From assembly GCA_005777515.1 (NCBI GenBank), contig SXMA01000031.1, forward strand, positions 1 through 7,306: a stretch of 7,306 bases of DNA, given 5' to 3'. A model generated the notes under the pieces. The model was not told the origin of the DNA, searched no databases, and saw nothing but the letters and a program-made list of their open reading frames with translations. Both the position numbers and the translations under genes were made by a program. Numbering within the stretch: the stretch's first letter is position 1; every line of letters starts with the position of its first letter. Below, piece by piece: positions 1 through 5,006 of this stretch. The DNA comes from Actinomycetota bacterium (lineage in GTDB: Bacteria; Actinomycetota; Actinomycetes; Nanopelagicales; Nanopelagicaceae).

Positions 1-164
1 CCCAAAATCATCGCGCTATTGCCTAAGGCTGCTCGAGCCTTCTTGGCCCGCTCAACTAGATGAGGATCACTTGATGCTGGAAGCTCTCCGGTGCAGGAGA
101 CGCCACGCTCGCTAGAGAGATCTGAGCCTTTTCCTAGAAGAAGGAGATCGGTGATTGAGGCCAT
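1..164 (-). CDS. nadA: Quinolinate synthase NadA, N-terminal part (runs off left edge)
   Basis: NadA condenses iminoaspartate with dihydroxyacetone phosphate to give quinolinate, the second step of de novo NAD synthesis, using an oxygen-sensitive [4Fe-4S] cluster. Only 54 complete codons lie in the window. They read MASITDLLLLGKGSDL, then an SERGVSCTGELP stretch, then DPHLVERAKKARAALG, ending at MILG just where the conserved HHYQ substrate-binding motif should follow outside the window. This matches my memory of the start of actinobacterial NadA (LLLLG, ERGV, GxLP, DPxLVERA). The ATG at 164 is chosen because the only in-frame upstream codons run to a stop at 201-203 with no ATG. There is no ribosome-binding site before it, but a -10-like GATAAT sits 6 nt upstream, suggesting a leaderless message. 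The cluster-binding cysteines are not visible. It is divergent from erpA, a plausible supplier of its cluster. Confidence 0.85.
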   Translation of the reverse strand, partial: MASITDLLLLGKGSDLSSERGVSCTGELPASSDPHLVERAKKARAALGNSAMIL

Positions 165-170
165 GGCTTC

Positions 171-176
171 ATTATC
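171..176 (-). promoter_or_regulatory. Candidate -10 element for nadA, leaderless start
   Basis: Read on the minus strand, 176-171 is GATAAT, five of six matches to TATAAT, followed by 6 nt and then the nadA ATG. A transcript starting at the usual distance would begin at or next to the start codon, which fits the missing Shine-Dalgarno sequence. The -35 is weak: around 195-200 the minus strand reads CGCACA, sharing only the ACA half of TTGACA. Confidence 0.4.
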
Positions 177-201
177 TCGCGAAAGTTCGCTGCGTGTGCG
201 C

Positions 202-207
202 TAAAGT
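202..207 (+). promoter_or_regulatory. Candidate -10 element for erpA
   Basis: TAAAGT matches TATAAT at four of six positions. It would place the transcript start near 214, giving a roughly 30 nt leader before the ATG at 244. No convincing -35 is seen. If used, the in-frame ATG at 208 lies upstream of the transcript start, which is an extra reason to reject 208 as the erpA start. Confidence 0.25.
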
Positions 208-230
208 ATGGCTCTAAGAAGTTTACGAGC

Positions 231-237
231 GAGGAAG
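231..237 (+). promoter_or_regulatory. Ribosome-binding site that decides the erpA start
   Basis: GAGGAAG lies 6 nt before the ATG at 244 (AGGA spacing 8 nt). No comparable purine run precedes the longer in-frame ATG at 208. The site therefore favours the 114-residue ErpA. Confidence 0.6.
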
Positions 238-243
238 CGATAT

Positions 244-588
244 ATGAGCACCGAAATCAAGACCGAAGGCATCAAACTATCCAGCGAGGCTGCAGTAAAA
301 GTTGCCTCCCTTCTAGCTCAAGAGGGTAGAGATGATTTAAGTCTTAGAGTTGCAGTCCAACCAGGTGGTTGCTCAGGCCTTCGCTACCAGCTCTATTTCG
401 ATGATCGCTCACTCGATGGCGACACAGTAATGACTTACGGAAGCGTCAAGGTAGTCACTGACAAGATGAGTACTCCATATCTAATGGGAGCAACTATTGA
501 TTTCGTTGACACCATAGAGAAGCAGGGTTTTACAATCGATAATCCGAATGCTGGCGGATCATGCGCCTGCGGCGATTCCTTTAACTAA
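244..588 (+). CDS. erpA: Iron-sulfur cluster insertion protein ErpA (A-type carrier, HesB/IscA family)
   Basis: A-type carrier that receives Fe-S clusters from the scaffold and delivers them to apo-proteins in the cytoplasm. The 114-residue product spans a complete HesB-like domain. The three cluster-ligand cysteines are present: Cys43 in PGGCSGLRY, and Cys107 and Cys109 in the C-terminal SCACGDSFN. The intervening GATIDFVDT and GFTIDNPNA are typical of the family. I start at the ATG at 244 because a GAGGAAG ribosome-binding site precedes it and because family members begin near MSTEIK. Extending to the ATG at 208 would add 12 basic residues (MALRSLRARKRY) without homology. Likely clients nearby are NadA ([4Fe-4S]) and the Rieske protein QcrA ([2Fe-2S]); this is inferred from context. 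Its last 30 bp, which encode the conserved Cys-x-Cys tail, overlap the 3' end of the opposing desulfurase-like gene. Confidence 0.93.
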   Translation: MSTEIKTEGIKLSSEAAVKVASLLAQEGRDDLSLRVAVQPGGCSGLRYQLYFDDRSLDGDTVMTYGSVKVVTDKMSTPYLMGATIDFVDTIEKQGFTIDNPNAGGSCACGDSFN

Positions 589-1650
589 GACCGAAACTAA
601 CCTCTTAATCCCTTCTCTACTGTGGGCTGGCTTTAGAGTTATTCGATAATTTCCATTTTCGCTAAATCCCATAGCTGTTAACACATGGCTAGGGGAGAGC
701 GGTCCTGAGCCACAGGCAGAACCTGCATCAATTAATACCCCTTGGGCTTCAACTTTCCGTAGCACCTCTTCGCTATGAGTTCCTGGAATTACAAAGGCGA
801 GAAACCTTGGATCACAATTATCGCCATCTCCTGCAATCTTTATGTCTTTAATCTGGCTAAAGAGCTCTTGTCTAATATAGGAATTTAGCTCAGTTAACTT
901 AACAAAATCCTCCCTTGCTCTCTTTGTCCAATTCTCTAGCGCAACAGCAGTTGCAAGAAGCAGTGGTTTTGAAAAAGATCCATAGACCCGTCTCTTATCG
1001 ATTATCGGTCCTGGGTTTTGCCACCTGCCACTATTGGCAATTCCAACTAGAGCAATTCCGGAGGGGCCACCAAAGTATTTCGGATCCCAGATCGCACTAT
1101 CCCAATTATCGGGAAGGTTTGATAGGGGATAGGCAGAGCTCATATCCGCAAAAACTGCGGTTTTATCTGAAGTTTTTGGAGCGGTTTGAATCACTCCAGT
1201 TTCTCTATTAACTGCTTGAAAGCTAAGGGTTATCTCACTGTTGCTATCTACTTGATAGTCAACAACTCCTTTGGAATCAACGCTCTGCTCAAGGATTTCA
1301 CCGCCCCTTGCTTGATGTTGCCTTGCAAAGGCATGGATTACTTGGCGATCAACTGTTGAGTAGATGAATTTGGATTTGCTCTCTGTTAATAGCCCTGCCA
1401 AGGCGCATTGAAATCCAAAACCTAATTCACCAACTATCTCAAGCTCACTGCTTGCGATACCAAGATGAGAGGCGATTGATTCCTTCGCTTCACCTATCAA
1501 ATTTCTTAATTGAGCTGAATTTCTATGGATTTTTGCGGGATCAAACCAAGCAGAATCAAAGAGTTCAAGTAAATGTTGGCGCGCCATAGGCTCAAGAGGT
1601 AACTCACTCTGAAAGTCATCCTCTGGGGCGATATCTGTGATGGGCAACAC
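559..1650 (-). CDS. Divergent cysteine desulfurase-like protein (class V aminotransferase fold)
   Basis: A 363-residue PLP fold-type I protein of the NifS/IscS group; canonical members take sulfur from L-cysteine for Fe-S assembly. Retained landmarks are Asn148 in VNRETGVIQ, Asp169 in FADMSS, the Schiff-base lysine Lys191 in DPKYFGGPSG, the persulfide cysteine Cys313 in DAGSACGSGPLSPSHVL, and Arg336 in NYRITL. Several cofactor contacts are not canonical. The phosphate-binding TSG(A/T)T stretch reads VGELGFGF (73-80). The ring-stacking His of the EH motif is Arg102. The DxxQ glutamine is Ser172. The His before the lysine is Pro190. The start is GTG at 1650; the next codon, TTG, is an alternative. 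A TAGGGGGTAGG run lies upstream, but the spacing is loose. Streptomyces homologues at this locus, as I recall them, carry an extra C-terminal TusA domain that is absent here. No frameshift or internal stop is seen, so it is under coding constraint. The function is likely sulfur transfer, but activity is uncertain. Confidence 0.8.
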   Translation of the reverse strand: MLPITDIAPEDDFQSELPLEPMARQHLLELFDSAWFDPAKIHRNSAQLRNLIGEAKESIASHLGIASSELEIVGELGFGFQCALAGLLTESKSKFIYSTVDRQVIHAFARQHQARGGEILEQSVDSKGVVDYQVDSNSEITLSFQAVNRETGVIQTAPKTSDKTAVFADMSSAYPLSNLPDNWDSAIWDPKYFGGPSGIALVGIANSGRWQNPGPIIDKRRVYGSFSKPLLLATAVALENWTKRAREDFVKLTELNSYIRQELFSQIKDIKIAGDGDNCDPRFLAFVIPGTHSEEVLRKVEAQGVLIDAGSACGSGPLSPSHVLTAMGFSENGNYRITLKPAHSREGIKRLVSVLVKGIAAGA

Positions 1651-1694
1651 CCTTAGAAACCTACCCCCTAATGGGCGCAGATGCGAGGCGCAAG

Positions 1695-1700
1695 TATTCT
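1695..1700 (+). promoter_or_regulatory. Candidate -10 element for the ctaC-ctaD-ctaF operon, leaderless start
   Basis: TATTCT (four of six to TATAAT) sits 6 nt before the ATG at 1707, the same spacing as the GATAAT before nadA. No ribosome-binding site lies close to this ATG and no good -35 is visible. Two copies of GGCGCA (1674-1679 and 1687-1692) lie just upstream. Confidence 0.3.
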
Positions 1701-1706
1701 TATCCC

Positions 1707-2456
1707 ATGCTTGCTCTCAAAAAACTAGCCCTGGCAGCCTCTTTGCCGCTTCTGGCTGGTTGTTCCAATGAAGAGCTAACTGGAATTGGATATCGCGGGG
1801 GAGTCACTAGCGTCAACGAGGCTTCTTTCGCACTCTGGCAATGGGCTTGGCTAGCGGCGGCAGTTGTTGGCGCCTTTACTCTAATCTTAATTCTCTGGCC
1901 AGTCTTTTTTCATCGCAAAAAAGAAGGCGAAGCATTTCCAAGACAATTCCAATATAACATTCCAGCAGAGGTTGCCTATACCGTTATTCCATTCATTATC
2001 GTGGCTGTGCTCTTCGGATACACCGCTAAGGCAGAGAATGAAATTGTTGCGCTATCTCCACAGAGCAGCACTGAGCTTCACGATGTAACAGTTAATGGTT
2101 TTCAATGGTCATGGCAATTCACATATAAAGAGGCTGGCGAAGGAACAACTGTTACGGGAACTCCTGGCCAACCGCCGGTGCTTTATATGCCGCTAGGTGA
2201 GAAGGTTAGATTTACCTTTACCGCATCGGATGTAATTCATTCATTCTGGGTTCCGGATTTCATGATTCAAATGCAGAACATCCCTGGAGTGACTAATCAA
2301 TTGGAATTTACCGCCAATGAGTTGGGCGAGTATCGAGGATTTTGTAATATCTTATGTGGAAGGCAGCACTCGCAGATGAGATTTACCGTCAAAGTAGTCA
2401 CACCGAGTGAATATGACTCTTATGTCCAATCTCTCAAAGCTGAGGTGAACTCGTGA
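1707..2456 (+). CDS. ctaC: Cytochrome c oxidase subunit II (CuA subunit, lipoprotein)
   Basis: Accepts electrons from cytochrome c through the binuclear CuA centre and passes them to heme a of subunit I. The product starts with a lipoprotein signal peptide ending in the lipobox LLAGC (Cys19). Two membrane helices follow (about 44-67 and 90-108), then an extracytoplasmic cupredoxin domain. The aromatic entry motif is GFQWSWQF (131-138). CuA ligands are His178 (DVIHSFW), Cys213, Cys217, His221 and Met224. The usual CxExC glutamate is Ile215, and the usual KxDxIPG stretch reads QMQNIPG (188-194). At 249 residues it is shorter than the Streptomyces protein (about 320): it lacks an insert after the WSW segment and most of the C-terminal tail. 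I prefer the ATG at 1707 over the in-frame ATG at 1671, because 1671 leaves only 20 bp to the divergent GTG start. The longer form, with a basic n-region, remains possible. The stop overlaps the ctaD start (GTGA). Confidence 0.93.
   Translation: MLALKKLALAASLPLLAGCSNEELTGIGYRGGVTSVNEASFALWQWAWLAAAVVGAFTLILILWPVFFHRKKEGEAFPRQFQYNIPAEVAYTVIPFIIVAVLFGYTAKAENEIVALSPQSSTELHDVTVNGFQWSWQFTYKEAGEGTTVTGTPGQPPVLYMPLGEKVRFTFTASDVIHSFWVPDFMIQMQNIPGVTNQLEFTANELGEYRGFCNILCGRQHSQMRFTVKVVTPSEYDSYVQSLKAEVNS
2442..2448 (+). promoter_or_regulatory. Ribosome-binding site for ctaD inside ctaC
   Basis: GAGGTGA within the last codons of ctaC lies 4 nt before the GTG at 2453 (the AGG core about 7 nt). It supports the non-ATG start and translational coupling of the two oxidase subunits. 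Confidence 0.55.
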
Positions 2457-4117
2457 CCACATATGCCACTCGCACTCTAGCCTCAGATGAGATGCCAGAG
2501 GCTCCTAAGCCAATGAGCAAGGGCAAACTGGCAGTCAAGATATTAACCTCAACTGATCACAAAGTAATCGGTTATCTCTATCTAGGAACATCTTTTGCTT
2601 GGTTCCTAATTGCCGGGATCTTGGCACTTCTTTTAAGAGCCGAGCTAACTCGACCAGGGATGCAGTTTTTAAGCTCTGAGCAATATAACCAAGTTTTCAC
2701 CATGCATGGCACCATCATGTTATTGATGTTTGCAACACCGCTCTTTGTTGGTTTCGCAAATGTGATCATGCCACTGCAAATTGGTGCTGCCGATGTGGCA
2801 TTTCCAAGGATGAACATGCTCTCCTATTGGCTATATCTATTTGGTGGAATTGTTGCCTTCGCAGGCTTTCTAACCCCTGGGGGAGCAGCAAGCTTTGGAT
2901 GGACTGCTTATGCCCCGTTATCAAATGATATTTATTCACCAGGAATTGGCGCAGATCTCTGGATTATGGGTCTTGCTGTGAGCGGACTTGGAACGATTCT
3001 TGGCGGAGTTAATTTTGTAACAACAATTTTCACAATGCGCGCTCCGGGAATGACGATGTTTAGAATGTCGATTTTCTCTTGGAACGTTCTACTGACTTCA
3101 ATCTTGGTTCTAATTGCATTCCCACCACTTGCTGCAGCCCTACTTGCACTTGAATCAGATCGCCTCTTTGGTTCACTCATCTTTGATCCGGCAAACGGCG
3201 GAGCGATGCTCTGGCAACATCTCTTCTGGTTCTTTGGCCACCCTGAGGTTTATATCTTGGCGCTGCCATTTTTTGGGATCGCGAGTGAAATTTTCCCGGT
3301 ATTTAGCAGGAAACCAATCTTTGGATATAAAGGTCTAGTAGCAGCAACGATTGCAATCGCAGCTTTATCGGTGGCGGTTTGGGCTCACCATATGTACACC
3401 TCGGGTCAGGTCTTATTGCCATTCTTCTCCTTTATGACTTTCTTAATCGCTGTGCCAACGGGGGTGAAATTCTTTAACTGGATTGGAACGATGTGGCGAG
3501 GCTCTCTCACCTTTGAAACTCCGATGATCTGGGTTATTGGTTTCTTGGTTACCTTCCTTCTAGGCGGATTGACTGGCGTCATTCTGGCCAGCCCGCCGCT
3601 TGATTTTGCAGTATCTGCCTCCTACTTTGTCGTGGCACATTTCCATTACGTGCTCTTTGGCACCGTGGTCTTTGCGATGTTTGCAGGATTTTATTTCTGG
3701 TGGCCAAAGATGACAGGTCGAATGCTTAATGAGACGCTAGGAAAGATCCATTTCTGGACGCTCTTCTTGGGTTTCCATACGACATTTCTCATTCAACACT
3801 GGCTAGGAATTAAGGGCTTTCCACGTAGGTATGCAGATTATCTAGCAAGTGATGGTTTTACCTGGATGAATATGGTTTCAACACTTGGTTCAACTCTGCT
3901 GGCTATCTCCATGATTCCATTTGCTATCAATGTTTGGATAACTCGCAAATCTCCAAAAGTTGAGAGTAATGATCCTTGGGGATATGGCTCATCACTTGAG
4001 TGGGCTACAACTTGTCCGCCGCCAAGACATAACTTCCTTCGCATGCCTGAGATTAGATCTGAGCGTCCAGCCTTTGATCTTAATCACCCAGACCATTCCA
4101 AGATTGAAGGCCATTAA
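2453..4117 (+). CDS. ctaD: Cytochrome c oxidase subunit I (aa3-type heme-copper oxidase)
   Basis: Catalytic subunit that reduces O2 to water and pumps protons; an integral membrane protein with about 12 helices. The 554 residues are close to the usual actinobacterial length. Low-spin heme a ligands are His85 (TMHGTIM) and His398. The heme a3 ligand is His396 (VVAHFHY). CuB ligands are His263 with the cross-linked Tyr267 (GHPEVY), His312 and His313 (WAHHMY). Proton channel residues are intact: D-channel Asp114, Asn103 and Asn121 ([11 protein letters not shown]), Glu265 at its end, and K-channel Lys339 (PTGVKFFNW). The arginine pair near the propionates is Arg458-Arg459. The C-terminal [20 protein letters not shown] is typical of actinobacteria. 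Unusually, the segment before the heme ligands reads DFAVSASYF (384-392), where I recall DFHVSDSYF in Streptomyces, so the His/Asp of the Mg/Mn site are Ala386 and Ala389. The start is GTG, overlapping ctaC by 4 bp. Confidence 0.97.
   Translation: MTTYATRTLASDEMPEAPKPMSKGKLAVKILTSTDHKVIGYLYLGTSFAWFLIAGILALLLRAELTRPGMQFLSSEQYNQVFTMHGTIMLLMFATPLFVGFANVIMPLQIGAADVAFPRMNMLSYWLYLFGGIVAFAGFLTPGGAASFGWTAYAPLSNDIYSPGIGADLWIMGLAVSGLGTILGGVNFVTTIFTMRAPGMTMFRMSIFSWNVLLTSILVLIAFPPLAAALLALESDRLFGSLIFDPANGGAMLWQHLFWFFGHPEVYILALPFFGIASEIFPVFSRKPIFGYKGLVAATIAIAALSVAVWAHHMYTSGQVLLPFFSFMTFLIAVPTGVKFFNWIGTMWRGSLTFETPMIWVIGFLVTFLLGGLTGVILASPPLDFAVSASYFVVAHFHYVLFGTVVFAMFAGFYFWWPKMTGRMLNETLGKIHFWTLFLGFHTTFLIQHWLGIKGFPRRYADYLASDGFTWMNMVSTLGSTLLAISMIPFAINVWITRKSPKVESNDPWGYGSSLEWATTCPPPRHNFLRMPEIRSERPAFDLNHPDHSKIEGH
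4106..4110 (+). promoter_or_regulatory. Ribosome-binding site for ctaF inside ctaD
   Basis: GAAGG in the last codons of ctaD lies 7 nt before the ctaF ATG at 4118. The ATG directly follows the ctaD stop codon (TAAATG), so the two genes are probably translationally coupled. Confidence 0.5.
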
Positions 4118-4519
4118 ATGAAGGTTGGCTATCGCCTATTCCTATTCCTCTTTGTTTTCTATGCGATCGTTGGAGGGGTTTACTGGTATTTAGGCGGAGA
4201 GCCGCTAGGCATCACTGCGGTTCTACTGTGTGCAGGCCTTGCTCTCATAATTGGTTATTACTTCTGGTTTATTAATAGACGATCTGGTGGAGTGCTTCCG
4301 GAAGATAATAATGATGGACTTATCTCAGATGGAGCAGGCGAACTTGGTTTCTATAGCCCTCACTCTTGGTGGCCACTTCCAGTGGGCCTTGCAGCCACGG
4401 CGGCGGGAGTTGGCCTCATAGTTGGTTGGTGGCTGACGCTTATTGCGGTTGGAGCGCTCTTAGTTTCAGTTATTGGATTTGTCTTAGAGTATGAAAAACC
4501 CTCGGCATCGAGCCACTAA
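4118..4519 (+). CDS. ctaF: Cytochrome c oxidase subunit IV, actinobacterial type
   Basis: Small integral membrane subunit of the actinobacterial aa3 oxidase, found only in this phylum; it is structural and binds no cofactor. The 133 residues form four predicted helices (about 5-24, 31-52, 84-104, 106-124). Between the second and third helices is the diagnostic loop with RRSGG, LPEDNNDGLISDGAGELGF and YSPHSWWPL (54-87), closely resembling the Streptomyces PED-DG-DGAGELGF-SPYSWWPL pattern. The length is normal for the family. Its ATG immediately follows the ctaD stop, and its own stop shares a base with the next start (TAATG). Confidence 0.93.
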   Translation: MKVGYRLFLFLFVFYAIVGGVYWYLGGEPLGITAVLLCAGLALIIGYYFWFINRRSGGVLPEDNNDGLISDGAGELGFYSPHSWWPLPVGLAATAAGVGLIVGWWLTLIAVGALLVSVIGFVLEYEKPSASSH

Positions 4520-4989
4520 TGGAAAAAGTCAGAGCGGAGATAGTCGATACCGGCATTGAGCTTTTCTATAAAACCCAGCTAGAGATCAAGGCGCCGGCGA
4601 AGGTAATTTTTGATCTGATTGCAGATCCCAAAAATCATCAAAAGATTGATGGCTCAGGGATGCTAAAAGGTGAGCTCAAAGCCCCAGGTCGGCTTCATCT
4701 TGGAGCCAGCTTTGGGATGAAGATGAAATTTGTTATCCCCTACATAATCAAGAATCATGTAGTTGAGTTTGAAGAGAATAAATCCCTCGCCTTGCGCCAT
4801 CTGATGCATAACGTATGGCGCTATGAGCTCATTGAGATAGATCCCAGAACAACTCGCGTTATCCAAACCTGGGATGGCAGACAGGCAAGATCTAAGTGGT
4901 GGGTAAGTGACTCCTATAAGGGGGTACCAAGAGCGATGGCTAAAACCCGGGTTAGATTAAAGGAATTGGCTGAGAAGCAAGTAAGTTAA
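4519..4989 (+). CDS. SRPBCC (START/polyketide-cyclase-like) family protein
   Basis: A 156-residue, probably cytoplasmic protein with the helix-grip fold; no signal peptide or membrane helix is seen. SRPBCC proteins bind hydrophobic ligands such as lipids, quinones or polyketides in a deep cavity. The sequence shows the opening strand and helix (FYKTQLEIKAPAKVIFDLIADPKNH split over 16-40), then DGSGMLKGEL (44-53), LHLGASFGMKMKF (59-71), IIKNHVVEFEENKSLALRH (76-94), WRYELIEID (100-108), TTRVIQTWDG (111-120) and a final amphipathic helix (139-155). This order fits the polyketide_cyc2 type seen in many actinobacteria. The start codon overlaps the ctaF stop by one base and has no clear ribosome-binding site, so translation probably depends on ctaF. 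The function is unknown; the position suggests a role in oxidase assembly or in lipid or quinone handling, which is inference. Confidence 0.8.
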   Translation: MEKVRAEIVDTGIELFYKTQLEIKAPAKVIFDLIADPKNHQKIDGSGMLKGELKAPGRLHLGASFGMKMKFVIPYIIKNHVVEFEENKSLALRHLMHNVWRYELIEIDPRTTRVIQTWDGRQARSKWWVSDSYKGVPRAMAKTRVRLKELAEKQVS

Positions 4990-5006
4990 AAAAAGCAAGA
5001 CAAGAA
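4990..5006. other. 17-bp gap between convergent operons
   Basis: Only 17 bp separate the stop of the SRPBCC gene from the stop of qcrB. I see no stable hairpin followed by T residues in the plus direction. In the minus direction a short GTGG-TGT-CCAC hairpin overlaps the qcrB stop and an oligo-T run follows (complement of A residues at about 4988-4994), but about 18 nt separate them, so it is not a normal intrinsic terminator. Confidence 0.5.

Noticed and set aside
208..243. Upstream ATG that would lengthen ErpA by 12 basic residues
   Set aside because: There is no ribosome-binding site before it, it abuts a possible -10 box, and the extra residues do not resemble family members; the ATG at 244 has a good GAGGAAG.
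915..1211. 98-codon open frame on the plus strand
   Set aside because: It lies wholly inside the desulfurase-like gene on the other strand, has no plausible domain and is low-complexity by translation; treated as a shadow frame.
2578..3338. Several short open frames on both strands within ctaD
   Set aside because: ctaD is continuous and has all catalytic motifs here; the alternative frames show no recognisable protein features.
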